From NCBI RefSeq assembly GCF_014635245.1, contig NZ_BMCP01000002.1:434001-498000 (forward strand): DNA of 64,000 bases, given 5' to 3'. The notes beneath the pieces are model-generated. The model saw only the letters and a list, made by a program, of their open reading frames with translations. It ran no database searches and was not told the origin of the DNA. A program made the translations under genes and the position numbers. This document shows positions 40,591-49,046 of the stretch, in pieces (positions within the stretch are counted from its first letter, which is position 1; each line of letters opens with the position of its first letter). The DNA comes from Agaricicola taiwanensis. Lineage in GTDB: Bacteria; Pseudomonadota; Alphaproteobacteria; Rhizobiales; Methylopilaceae.

Positions 40591-41352
40591 TCAGGGGAGT
40601 TCCGCTAGCAGATTCCGCAGGGTAGTGACAGTGGACCCATCCGCAATTCCATCCACGCGGGCAGGACGGAAATGGCGCTGAAAGGCCTCGACAATGGATC
40701 GCGTGGCGCCGTCGAAGTGACCATTGATGTCCATCGCGTAACCGTAAAGGGCCAGCATGGCCTGCAACGCCTCGACCGGTTCGCCGCGATCACCCTCGGA
40801 CAAAAAACGGCCGCCGGAGATGGGAGCAGGCTCGACCCAGTGCCCGAGACCGGCAACGGCCAGCGCGTCCCAAGGAAAGAGCTCTCCTGGGTCCTGTTTG
40901 CGGCGCGGTGCGGTGTCGGAGTGCGCAAGCACCCGTTCCGGCGGGATGCCGTGACGGGCGCAGATGTCCTTGCCGAGTAGGATGACAGACTGGATCTGCG
41001 CATCCGGAAACGGCCGGTAGCCGAATTCATGTCCGGGATTGACGATCTCGATGCCGACGGAGCGGGCGTTGATATCGCTGTCGCCGGCCCAGGAGCCAAG
41101 CCCCGCGTGCCAAGCACGCCGGCTCTCCGGCACCATCTGCACCACGCATCCGTCTTCATGCACGAGATAATGGCAGGACACTTTGCTGTCCGGCGAGGTC
41201 AGCCGCTCAATCGCCGCTTCGGCGCTTGCCATGCCCGTGTAGTGCAGCAACAGGATGTCGATCTCCTGGCCCTCCGGGCGCGCATCATGATTGGGTGAGG
41301 GTGCAAGGCTCGCCTTCACGGTGCAGTCGGGGGAGGCAAGAGCATCTGACAT
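40591..41352 (-). CDS. N-acetylmuramoyl-L-alanine amidase, AmpD-like, with peptidoglycan-binding domain
   Basis: A 253-residue protein with an Amidase_2 domain and a C-terminal PG_binding_1 domain. Zinc ligands are expected at H37 (ILLLHYTGM), H144 (VLAHSDTAPRRKQDPG) and D154. The C-terminal part GEPVEALQAMLALYGYAMDI is a typical peptidoglycan-binding repeat. No signal peptide is seen, as in AmpD, which releases the peptide from anhydro-muropeptides in the cytoplasm during cell-wall recycling. The ATG at 41352 follows AAGGAAG. Confidence 0.88.
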   Translation of the reverse strand: MSDALASPDCTVKASLAPSPNHDARPEGQEIDILLLHYTGMASAEAAIERLTSPDSKVSCHYLVHEDGCVVQMVPESRRAWHAGLGSWAGDSDINARSVGIEIVNPGHEFGYRPFPDAQIQSVILLGKDICARHGIPPERVLAHSDTAPRRKQDPGELFPWDALAVAGLGHWVEPAPISGGRFLSEGDRGEPVEALQAMLALYGYAMDINGHFDGATRSIVEAFQRHFRPARVDGIADGSTVTTLRNLLAELP

Positions 41353-41483
41353 CGAGGGCACTTCCTTTCAGGTATCGAAGCGACGCCTGTATAGAGACGA
41401 GGCTCGATGCGCGATAGCAAAAGTCGGCTGGCTGTGGCTGCGGCGGGCGCTACCTCTTTGCCAATCCATCAGAGGAGCAGACC

Positions 41484-41825
41484 GTGGAGCAGCCATCGCA
41501 GCCGACCATAGCCCGCATCTGGCGTGGACGTGTCCGCCGAGACCGTGCCGATGAATATGAGGCTTATAACTATGAGGTGGGTATCAAGCCACTGATCGAG
41601 AAGGCTCTCGGCGTGCAGACCTTTCGGGAGGACCGGGAGGAGGAGAGCGAATTCATGACGATCTCCTATTGGGAGAGCGTCGACGCCATGGCCCGCTTCA
41701 CGGGCGCTGATCCGACCGACATTCATCACCTCGACCGTGATCCTGAGTTCCTGATCGAGCTTCCGAAGGCGGTGCAGGTGCTGCGGCTGCTGACGGCTCA
41801 TGGCCGCGGAGGCTTTAAGGAGTAG
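41484..41825 (+). CDS. Antibiotic-biosynthesis-monooxygenase-like (dimeric alpha-beta barrel) protein
   Basis: A 113-residue protein with the look of a ferredoxin-like dimeric barrel (ABM/EthD type): IARIWRGRVRRDRADEYEAY, VQTFREDREEESEFMTISYW and WESVDAMARFTG. Such proteins act in small-molecule oxidation or as stress-associated proteins; no catalytic motif fixes its function. It converges on the SulP transporter gene. Confidence 0.65.
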   Translation: MEQPSQPTIARIWRGRVRRDRADEYEAYNYEVGIKPLIEKALGVQTFREDREEESEFMTISYWESVDAMARFTGADPTDIHHLDRDPEFLIELPKAVQVLRLLTAHGRGGFKE

Positions 41826-41830
41826 TTGGA

Positions 41831-41846
41831 GGCGGAGCGCTCCGCC
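41831..41846. terminator. GC-rich palindrome between convergent genes
   Basis: GGCGGAGCGCTCCGCC is a perfect 16-bp palindrome (6-bp stem with GCGC loop) between the ABM-like and SulP genes. There is no T-run, so it is at best a weak terminator. Confidence 0.4.
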
Positions 41847-41856
41847 CCCGGTAGCA

Positions 41857-43341
41857 TCAGTGTGCGGCGATCGGTGCCGTTTCGCCAGCCTTGTCGTGCC
41901 GGGCGAAACGATCGACCATGGTGGCGCTCGCTTCATTGAGGCCGATCACGGTAACCTCCGCACCTCTTGCGCGGAACTTAAGCACCGCCTTGTCCAGAGC
42001 GCCGATGGCCGAAATGTCCCAGAAATGCGCATGGCTGACGTCGATGCTAATGCGCGTGGGCGCACCGGCGAAGTCAAAGCCTTTCAGGAAGCTGTCCACG
42101 GAGGCAAAGAAGATCTGGCCACGGACGATATAGGTCACCTCCGCGCCATCTTCCGAGGCCTGCTGCTGAATCCCCACCATGCGGGCCACCTTTCCCGCGA
42201 AGAACACTCCCGACAGGAGAACGCCCACGCCGACCCCCTGCGCGAGATCGTGTGTTGCGACGACGGTTGCGACGGTCGCCAGCATCACCACTGATGATGG
42301 CAGCGGGTTGCGGCGCAGGTCCAGGATCGATCGCCAGGAGAAGGTACCGATGGACACCATGATCATGACAGCCACAAGGGCGGCCATGGGGATGATCCGG
42401 ACAAGGTCATCCAGCACCAGGATCAGAAACAGCAGGAAGGCACCGGCGATAAAGGTCGACAGCCGCCCGCGTCCGCCGGAACTGACATTGATCACCGACT
42501 GGCCGATCATGGCGCAGCCACCCATGCCGCCGATCAGGGCGGCAGCGATGTTGCTGGTGCCCTGGCCGAGGCACTCCTGGCTCTTGTTGCTCGTCGTGTC
42601 GGTCATGTCGTCGACGATCTGCGCCGTGAGCAGGGATTCCAGCAGGCCGACCGCAGCCAGTGTCACAGAGTAGGGAAGGATGATCTCCAGCGTTTCCCAT
42701 GTCAGCGGAACCTGCGGGAAGGCGAAGATGGGAAGTGAGGAGGGAAGCTCTCCCAAGTCACCCACGGTGCGCAGATCCATGCCGAAGTACCATGCGACCG
42801 TGGTCAGCAGCGCGATGGCGACCAGCGGTGACGGAATGGCCCGTGTCACGTAGGGAAATAGGTAGATGATCGCCAAACCGGCGGCGACCATTACGTAGGT
42901 TACCGAGGGGACGCCGAGCAGTTCCGGCAGTTGGGCCATGAAGATGAGAATGGCGAGAGCGTTGACGAAGCCTGTGATGACGGAGCGTGAGACGAATGTC
43001 ATCAGCCGCCCGAGCTTCAGGAAGCCCGCCGCGATCTGGATGATGCCCATGAGGATGGTGGCCGCGAAAAGATACTGCAGGCCATGGTCACGCACGAGCG
43101 TCACCATGAGAACGGCCGTTGCCGCGGTGGCCGCTGAGATCATGCCTGGCCGACCGCCGGCAAAGGCGGACACACAGGCTATGGCAAAGGAACCGAACAG
43201 TCCGATCTTCGGATCCACCCCGGCAATCACGGAGAAGCCGATCGCTTCGGGGATAAGGGCAAGGGCAACGAGTACGCCCGACAGGAGGTCGCCGCGAAGG
43301 TTGGAGAACCATTCGCGGCGGTAGGAAGAATGCGTTGTCAT
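41857..43341 (-). CDS. SulP-family inorganic anion transporter with STAS domain
   Basis: A 494-residue SLC26/SulP-type membrane transporter with about 10-14 hydrophobic segments. It starts [22 protein letters not shown], given here in part, and has the family stretch [21 protein letters not shown]. The C-terminal part (about 390-494) is a STAS domain ([24 protein letters not shown]). The SulP group includes sulfate and bicarbonate carriers; the substrate is not inferable. No carbonic anhydrase or sulfur gene adjoins it. Confidence 0.9.
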   Translation of the reverse strand: MTTHSSYRREWFSNLRGDLLSGVLVALALIPEAIGFSVIAGVDPKIGLFGSFAIACVSAFAGGRPGMISAATAATAVLMVTLVRDHGLQYLFAATILMGIIQIAAGFLKLGRLMTFVSRSVITGFVNALAILIFMAQLPELLGVPSVTYVMVAAGLAIIYLFPYVTRAIPSPLVAIALLTTVAWYFGMDLRTVGDLGELPSSLPIFAFPQVPLTWETLEIILPYSVTLAAVGLLESLLTAQIVDDMTDTTSNKSQECLGQGTSNIAAALIGGMGGCAMIGQSVINVSSGGRGRLSTFIAGAFLLFLILVLDDLVRIIPMAALVAVMIMVSIGTFSWRSILDLRRNPLPSSVVMLATVATVVATHDLAQGVGVGVLLSGVFFAGKVARMVGIQQQASEDGAEVTYIVRGQIFFASVDSFLKGFDFAGAPTRISIDVSHAHFWDISAIGALDKAVLKFRARGAEVTVIGLNEASATMVDRFARHDKAGETAPIAAH

Positions 43342-43533
43342 GTGAGTGGTGTCCGCAACAGACGTGCAAGGCACCGGTCCAAGGACGCGGCGCGAGCGTG
43401 AAGTCTACGTTTGTGCGTTGTCCGGCGGATCGGCGGCCGGAAGAGCCACCCGGGCTTTCACCGGGTCCGTGCGAGTAGGATCATCTAACCCCATCTGCGC
43501 TGCAGTGCAACATGGTTGCGACAGGAGTAAGCG

Positions 43534-44580
43534 TCAGTAGATGCCGCCGGGCCCGTTTGCCGGGAAAAGTTGCGGTGCCGGGGCGCTGGGCGTGACGGCG
43601 TAAGGGTCCGTCTGATCGAGCCACATCCCGATCGGGTCGCTCGCCGAAGGCGCGGCGACTTGAGGTGGGGGCGGCGCAGCGGCCAGCGTCGCCTGCGGAT
43701 AGGCGGGCGGCGGTGAAGCAGCCGGATAGGCCTCCGGCGCGGGGTAGGGCGGGAGCGGAGTGTAGGACGCAGGTCCATGTGCGGGGACCGGCGCGGGCGA
43801 GGGCGGATAGGACATCGGCGGTTGCGCTACAGCCGTTTGAACCGGCTGCTGCGGCATGGGCGCCTCGGCGATGGGCGTGTCGTCGTGGAACGGCGACGGC
43901 GTCACGTTTGGCCGTGGCTTGCAGACGTGGCGTGCGCCGCGAGGATCGTGCATCCGGAGATCAAGGTGGAGGTGATCGTAGTGCAACGCGTCGGAACCCG
44001 GGCCCAGTACCGTCCTGAAGTAATCACAGGCGCCGCCGTGAACGTCGCGCAGGAAGGTTCTTTCGGCTTCGGTGCCGCTCTTCCAGTGCTTTTTGATGAT
44101 GATGGTGCGTCCGTCGAGGAGCTTGAAGCCGGAGACATCGAGCGCATTGGCGAACGCGTGTTCGGAAAGGCTGGCACCCTTCCTGTGGTTCATGGTGCGG
44201 CAGTTATAGGAACCCATGACCTTCAGTTCGACCACCGGCATGCCGAAGTGCATGTAGGCGGCGGGCTGAATCTTTTGACGCACCCAGTTTTCCAGTGCCG
44301 GAATCATCGAGCACGAGAGCGGAACAGCCCTGGAGATGGGAACGGTGCCACCGGCCAGGGCGCTGACCTTGAAAGGATAGGTCAGGCCGCAGACGCGTGG
44401 GCCTTTGATCTCGGGCGCAGGCTGTATGTAAGCGGAAGCGACGACCGCGCCGGAGGCTAAACAACGTGCCTCCTCCTTCGCGCGCCATGGCTCGCGTTCC
44501 TCCGTATCGAGGAATCCGCAGCCCGAAAGCGCGACCGTCAAGGCGCCAGCAATGAGACCAAACGCAATACACCGTCTCAT
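43534..44580 (-). CDS. Extensin-like C-terminal-domain lipoprotein
   Basis: A 348-residue protein with a lipoprotein signal (LSGC, acylated C21), then an Extensin_C domain (about 35-225): LTYPFKVSALAGG, MGSYNCRTMNHRKGASLSEHAFANALD and HYDHLHLDLRMHD, a histidine-rich pattern like that of zinc D,D-peptidases. The last 120 residues are a Pro/Ala/Tyr-rich low-complexity tail (PPSPAPVPAHGP and similar). It may act on peptidoglycan peptide bridges, as domain similarity to LAS-type peptidases suggests. The tail could span the periplasm or bind the wall. Confidence 0.85.
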   Translation of the reverse strand: MRRCIAFGLIAGALTVALSGCGFLDTEEREPWRAKEEARCLASGAVVASAYIQPAPEIKGPRVCGLTYPFKVSALAGGTVPISRAVPLSCSMIPALENWVRQKIQPAAYMHFGMPVVELKVMGSYNCRTMNHRKGASLSEHAFANALDVSGFKLLDGRTIIIKKHWKSGTEAERTFLRDVHGGACDYFRTVLGPGSDALHYDHLHLDLRMHDPRGARHVCKPRPNVTPSPFHDDTPIAEAPMPQQPVQTAVAQPPMSYPPSPAPVPAHGPASYTPLPPYPAPEAYPAASPPPAYPQATLAAAPPPPQVAAPSASDPIGMWLDQTDPYAVTPSAPAPQLFPANGPGGIY

Positions 44581-44820
44581 TTGCGTAAGATGCACGCGGT
44601 ACGGTTAAGGGGCTGTCAACGATTTGTGGCGGCTGATGCCACAATCTTCAAAAAATTATTACCGACTGCATGTGCGAGAAAATTGAGCCATTTCAAATTC
44701 TTGAGTCCGGCGCCTCAACTGTAGACATAAAGTCTGCTGCAGTGCAGCGACGATTTTGACTGGCCATGGGGCTCCACATCGCTAGACTCTACCTTAGTCC
44801 AACGAGCGGAGTTCCGAGCG

Positions 44821-44904
44821 ATGGTACAGACCCAGAAGCTGAATATGATGGTGGCCTGCGTCGCATTCGCATTCATCGGCGCAGTCGTGTTCGGAGCCTT
44901 CTGA
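44821..44904 (+). CDS. 27-residue membrane peptide
   Basis: ATG to TGA encodes 27 residues: a hydrophilic start (MVQTQKLN) and one hydrophobic helix (MMVACVAFAFIGAVVFGAF). It has a Shine-Dalgarno-like GGAG 10 bases before the ATG and, 60 bases after the stop, its own rho-independent terminator, which together argue for a real small gene. Function unknown. Confidence 0.6.
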   Translation: MVQTQKLNMMVACVAFAFIGAVVFGAF

Positions 44905-44966
44905 GCTATCCACCGTCGGGGGCGCTGCGGCACGCCCGACAAACCGCATAGACGGACAAAAATGGG

Positions 44967-45000
44967 GCCGGGGAGCAGACGCTTCCCGGCTTTCGTTTTT
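44967..45000 (+). terminator. Rho-independent terminator of the 27-residue peptide gene
   Basis: A 9-bp stem GCCGGGGAG/CTTCCCGGC (one G-T) with 6-base loop CAGACG is followed by TTTCGTTTTT. No other plus-strand gene ends here. Confidence 0.88.
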
Positions 45001-45019
45001 GATGAACTACCCGTTCAAC

Positions 45020-45475
45020 TCAGCTCAGTGCTTCCTTGACCATGCCGCTGGCCTTGGCGAAGTCCATACGCCCGGCGTGCCGCTCCTTGAGGGCAGCGAT
45101 GACGCGGCCCATGTCGCGGACGCTTTCCGCGCCGGTCTCGGCGATGGCTGTCTTGATGGCAGCACGGGCTTCGTCCTCCGTAAGCGGCTTGGGCATGAAG
45201 CTCTGGATGACCGCGATTTCGTCGCGCTCCTGGGTTGCGAGCTCCATTCGGCCTGCCTGCTCATAGATGCCGGCTGATTCCTGGCGCTGCTTCACCATCT
45301 TTTGCAGGAGCGACAGCACCTCGTCATCGCTAATTCCGCCCTGTCGGCCGCTGCCGCGTGCCTCGATGTCGCGATCCTTGATGGCCGCATTGATGAGCCG
45401 CAACGTGCCGAGCCGGATCTTGTCTCCACTCTTCATGGAGTCCTTCAGGCCGTCGTTGATCATGTCGCGAAGCAT
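45020..45475 (-). CDS. GatB/YqeY-domain protein
   Basis: A 151-residue YqeY-family protein, related to the tail domain of the GatB amidotransferase subunit. It reads MLRDMINDGLKDSMKSGDKIRL at the start (shown in part), then RLINAAIKDRDIEARG, EQAGRMELATQERDEIAVIQSFMP and GRVIAALKERHAGRMDFAKAS. Stand-alone YqeY proteins have no agreed function, although a tRNA-related role is suspected. It is divergent from carA, as is common in Hyphomicrobiales. Confidence 0.92.
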   Translation of the reverse strand: MLRDMINDGLKDSMKSGDKIRLGTLRLINAAIKDRDIEARGSGRQGGISDDEVLSLLQKMVKQRQESAGIYEQAGRMELATQERDEIAVIQSFMPKPLTEDEARAAIKTAIAETGAESVRDMGRVIAALKERHAGRMDFAKASGMVKEALS

Positions 45476-45658
45476 AACAATATTGTCCTCAGGTTCATGC
45501 CGTCGCCGTTCCGCGACGATGCCGCCGTTGACCCGCGCGGCCGTTGGGTCTAGCTACCCGGCGAGCCACGATCGTCGGCGGCAGCTCCGGTATCGGAGCG
45601 TTCGGGCGCGTATATGGCCCAACCGCGGCGGTCACACAAGCGATCCGGAACGAGAACC

Positions 45659-46864
45659 ATGACGACACCTCACGCGCCCGAGACTGATAACGGCTGGACC
45701 GAGCCCCCCGCCACTGCAGTTCTGGTGTTGGCCGACGGTACGGTTCTGGAAGGGCAGGGGCTTGGCGCCGAAGGCAAGGCCACCGGCGAGGTCTGCTTCA
45801 ACACGGCGATGACCGGCTATCAGGAAATCCTCACCGATCCATCCTATGCGGGCCAGATCGTCACCTTCACCTTTCCCCACATCGGCAACGTGGGTGCCAA
45901 CGACGAGGATACCGAAACCGTCAATGCGGCGGCCAGCTCAGGCGTGCGGGGGGCGGTTTTCGGTGCGGCCATCACCGGGCCGTCCAACTGGCGGTCGGCC
46001 AAGCACCTCGATCAATGGCTGAAGAGCTATGGCATTTCCGCCATCGGTGGCGTGGATACACGCGCGCTCACGGCGTTCATTCGCGAGAAGGGCATGCCCA
46101 ATGCGGTGATCGCTCATGATCCGGCGGGCAACTTCGACATCGAGGCGCTGAAGCGTGAGGCGGCTGCTCTGCCGTCCATGGAGGGGCAGGATCTCGTGCC
46201 CATGGTCACCGCCGGCCAGCGTCAGGACTGGACCGAAACGGTTTGGAATTGGCCGAATGGCTATGGAAAGCAGGATAAGCCGGCGCAGCGCATCGTCGCC
46301 ATCGATTACGGCCTGAAGAGAAACATTCTTCGGCTTCTGTCGAACACTGGCGCGGAGGTGGTCGTGGTGCCCGCAACCACAAGTGCCGAAGACATCCTCG
46401 CGTTGAACCCCGATGGCGTGTTCCTGTCCAACGGTCCCGGCGATCCGGCCGCGACGGGCGAATATGCCGTGCCGGTGATCCGGCAGATCCTGGACAAGGG
46501 CGTTCCCACCTTCGGCATCTGCCTTGGCCACCAGATGCTCGCTCTGGCTGTTGGCGCGAAGACGCAGAAAATGCACCAGGGCCATCATGGCGCCAACCAT
46601 CCCGTAAAGGATCTGACCACCGGCAAGGTGGAGATCGTATCCATGAACCATGGTTTCGCGGTCGACCGGGACAGCTTGCCGGCCAACGCGGAAGAGACAC
46701 ACGTCTCTCTGTTCGATGGTTCGAACTCCGGCATCCGGCTTAACGATAGGCCGGCGTTTTCCGTGCAGCACCATCCGGAGGCAAGCCCGGGGCCGCAGGA
46801 CAGCCATTACCTATTCCAGCGTTTCGCGGACATGGTCAAAGCTCACGCAAAAACACGCGCCTAA
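45659..46864 (+). CDS. carA: Carbamoyl-phosphate synthase small subunit
   Basis: A 401-residue glutaminase subunit. The N-terminal CarA domain has LVLADGTVLEGQGLGAEG and MTGYQEILTDPSYAGQIV. The class I glutamine amidotransferase domain has the nucleophile C288 in GICLGHQMLALA and the HxE pair in SVQHHPEASPGPQDS. It supplies ammonia to CarB. ATG 45659 was chosen over an upstream in-frame start (45614). A terminator follows. Confidence 0.97.
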   Translation: MTTPHAPETDNGWTEPPATAVLVLADGTVLEGQGLGAEGKATGEVCFNTAMTGYQEILTDPSYAGQIVTFTFPHIGNVGANDEDTETVNAAASSGVRGAVFGAAITGPSNWRSAKHLDQWLKSYGISAIGGVDTRALTAFIREKGMPNAVIAHDPAGNFDIEALKREAAALPSMEGQDLVPMVTAGQRQDWTETVWNWPNGYGKQDKPAQRIVAIDYGLKRNILRLLSNTGAEVVVVPATTSAEDILALNPDGVFLSNGPGDPAATGEYAVPVIRQILDKGVPTFGICLGHQMLALAVGAKTQKMHQGHHGANHPVKDLTTGKVEIVSMNHGFAVDRDSLPANAEETHVSLFDGSNSGIRLNDRPAFSVQHHPEASPGPQDSHYLFQRFADMVKAHAKTRA

Positions 46865-46871
46865 CAGGCGA

Positions 46872-46905
46872 AAGGACGGCAATTTAACGTCCTTGGGAAT
46901 TTTTA
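46872..46905 (+). terminator. Rho-independent terminator of carA
   Basis: A 7-bp stem AAGGACG/CGTCCTT with a 9-base loop is followed by GGGAATTTTTAATT. It separates carA from the dcw cluster. Confidence 0.8.
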
Positions 46906-46987
46906 ATTAACCATCTCGGATTCCAATGGATTCGCGGCGACTCACCGTGAACTCCAAATGCCTGCCTGCGCCCCGATTCCATTGACG

Positions 46988-47022
46988 CCCATGACATCCC
47001 ATGCTATCCCAAAGCATCCCTC
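46988..47022 (-). promoter_or_regulatory. MraZ-box array upstream of mraZ
   Basis: CCC triplets recur with exact 10-base spacing at 46988, 46998, 47008 and 47018. On the minus strand this reads TGGGN, 5 bases, TGGGN, 5 bases, TGGGN, preceded by a weaker AGGGA unit. That is the known MraZ operator layout of TGGGN repeats with 5-base spacers, here inverted relative to mraZ and about 95-130 bases before its start. It should let MraZ regulate the whole dcw operon. Confidence 0.8.
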
Positions 47023-47116
47023 ATGAACGGTCTGACAGGTGTGCAACCTGGGCCGGCGCGCTTGTCGCGCAGTCGGGGGTTTGCGCCATGAGGGCGCCGG
47101 AAGGATCGTACGGGGA

Positions 47117-47593
47117 ATGGACCGCTTCGTGTCCAACTTCACGAACAGGCTCGACGCAAAAGGGCGGGTCTCGATCCCGGCTCCCTATCGCGCTGTTCTT
47201 GCGCGGGACGGCTTCGAAGGGCTTTATGTTCATCCGGCGCTTGATGCTCCGGCGCTTGATGCCGGTGGCAACGCGCTCCTGGGTGAGATCGATCGGCTTC
47301 TCGCACGTCTCTCGCCATATTCTGACGAACGTGACCTCTTTTCCACGGCCCTTCTCGGGACGAGCGATGTGCTCAAGGTGGACGGCGAGGGGCGCGTGGT
47401 TCTCAATGAGGCATTCAAAGCTCACGCCGGCATCGGCGATTCAGTGGTTTTTGTCGGGCTCGGCCCGAAATTCCAGCTGTGGGAGCCCGAGCGCTTCAAA
47501 GCGCATCTTTCGGATGCCCGTGCCAGGGTGGGCGAATTGAAGCGGCGTCTCCACACACCGGGTGTGGCCGCGGCTGATGGGAGTGCGGCGTGA
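47117..47593 (+). CDS. mraZ: Transcriptional regulator MraZ
   Basis: A 158-residue AbrB-like DNA-binding protein with two SpoVT-AbrB folds: MDRFVSNFTNRLDAKGRVSI at the start with the DXXXR motif, and the second in VLKVDGEGRVVLNEAFKAH. It regulates the division and cell-wall cluster from boxes upstream of its own gene (46988-47022). ATG 47117 follows GGGGA. The stop overlaps the rsmH start by one base. Confidence 0.95.
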   Translation: MDRFVSNFTNRLDAKGRVSIPAPYRAVLARDGFEGLYVHPALDAPALDAGGNALLGEIDRLLARLSPYSDERDLFSTALLGTSDVLKVDGEGRVVLNEAFKAHAGIGDSVVFVGLGPKFQLWEPERFKAHLSDARARVGELKRRLHTPGVAAADGSAA

Positions 47594-48630
47594 TGGCGGC
47601 GCAAGCACATGGGATCTCGTTGACCATGGCGGACACCATCCGGCACAGGCCGGTTCTGCTTGATGAGATGCTTGCCGCGCTGGCGCCGCGCAAGGGAGAG
47701 ATTCACCTCGACGGCACCTTTGGTGCGGGCGGCTACACGCGGGCTATCCTGGAGGCGGGCGCCAGTGTGATAGCCCTCGATCGGGATCCGACCGCGCATG
47801 CCAGCGCGCCGTCCTTCCCGGCGGCTCTGGCCAAGCGTTTCGTCCTTGTCGACAGCCGCTTCAGCGCACTCGATGCCGTGGTCGCCGACCGTGGGCTCGG
47901 CGGCATCGACGGGGTTGTGCTGGATGTCGGCGTATCATCGATGCAGTTGGATCAGGCGGAACGTGGCTTTTCGTTCCGCTTCGACGGACCCCTCGATATG
48001 CGGATGGGCGGCGACGGGTTTACGGCGGCTGATCTCGTCAATGACCTGGGCGAGAAGGAGCTTGCCGCTCTCCTGCGCACCTTCGGTGAAGAACGTCGCG
48101 CCGGCGCGGTTGCCCGCGCTGTTGTCGCCGAGCGGCAGAAGGGACGGATCACGACCACCTTGGAACTCGCGCGTGTGCTCGAGAGGGCAATCGGGCGCCC
48201 CCAGGACCTGATCCATCCCGCGACGCGCACCTTCCAGGCGCTGCGCATCGTCGTCAACGACGAGCTCGGTGAACTTGCCCGCGCATTGTTCGCCGCCGAG
48301 AGGGCGCTGAAGCCGGGAGGGCGCCTGGTGGTGGTTTCCTTCCACTCACTCGAAGACCGTATCGTGAAGACCTTCTTCAACGAGCGTACCCGCGAGCATG
48401 CTCCCGTATCGCGCCACATGCCAATGGGCGTCGGCCATGCACCGACCTTTTCGCCGATCACGCGGGGCGTCGTCACGCCGTCCGAGGCTGAGCTTGCCGT
48501 CAATCCCCGTGCCCGTTCGGCTCGGTTGCGTGCGGCCAAGCGGTCGGACGCGCCGCCGCGTGAGGGCGATCTCCTCGCCTATGGCGTACCCCATCTTCCC
48601 GCCCTCGATCGCTATCTCGGAACAGCATGA
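47593..48630 (+). CDS. rsmH: 16S rRNA (cytosine-1402-N4)-methyltransferase RsmH
   Basis: A 345-residue methyltransferase, formerly MraW. Motifs: RHRPVLLDEMLAALAP, GTFGAGGYTRAILEAGA (SAM site), VVLDVGVSSMQLDQAERGFSF and VVVSFHSLEDRIVKTFF. ATG 47593 overlaps the mraZ stop (TGATG); ATG 47626 would remove a 12-residue leader. It methylates the ribosomal P site and always sits second in dcw clusters. Confidence 0.96.
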   Translation: MAAQAHGISLTMADTIRHRPVLLDEMLAALAPRKGEIHLDGTFGAGGYTRAILEAGASVIALDRDPTAHASAPSFPAALAKRFVLVDSRFSALDAVVADRGLGGIDGVVLDVGVSSMQLDQAERGFSFRFDGPLDMRMGGDGFTAADLVNDLGEKELAALLRTFGEERRAGAVARAVVAERQKGRITTTLELARVLERAIGRPQDLIHPATRTFQALRIVVNDELGELARALFAAERALKPGGRLVVVSFHSLEDRIVKTFFNERTREHAPVSRHMPMGVGHAPTFSPITRGVVTPSEAELAVNPRARSARLRAAKRSDAPPREGDLLAYGVPHLPALDRYLGTA

Positions 48631-49046
48631 ACATCGCTCGCGTCCTCAACTTCCTGGCGGTCCTGCTTCTCTTCGGCAGTGCGCTGGCTGTCTACAAGAT
48701 CAAATATGAGGCGATCTTCCACGCCGAGGATGTGGCGCGGCTGGAGCGCCTGATCGAGGCGGAAAAAGCAACCGTCGTAATGCTCAGGACCGAATGGGCA
48801 AAGCTGGCGCGTCCGGATCGGATCGAGGCACTGGCAACCGAGCATCTTGGGCTGGCGGTCGCAAAGCCGGAACAGACGGTCAAGCTTTCCGCGCTGCCGG
48901 AAAAGCCCGTTGAGGTCGATAGCATCGCGCAGACACTGGAATCACTCGGGTTGGAGGCCGCTGCCGAATCTGACCCGATCGCCAACGCCATCGATTCCTT
49001 CGACGATCTCGGCGAGCCGACAATGACGGGGAGCACCCGCCGATGA
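48627..49046 (+). CDS. ftsL: Cell division protein FtsL
   Basis: A 139-residue bitopic protein: a short cytoplasmic start, one transmembrane helix (VLNFLAVLLLFGSALAVYKI), then a periplasmic coiled coil (HAEDVARLERLIEAEKATVV) and an acidic tail. It belongs to the FtsL/DivIC family that links FtsQ to FtsI/FtsW. Identification rests strongly on position between rsmH and ftsI, since the family is poorly conserved. Four-base overlaps on both sides (ATGA). Confidence 0.88.
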   Translation: MNIARVLNFLAVLLLFGSALAVYKIKYEAIFHAEDVARLERLIEAEKATVVMLRTEWAKLARPDRIEALATEHLGLAVAKPEQTVKLSALPEKPVEVDSIAQTLESLGLEAAAESDPIANAIDSFDDLGEPTMTGSTRR

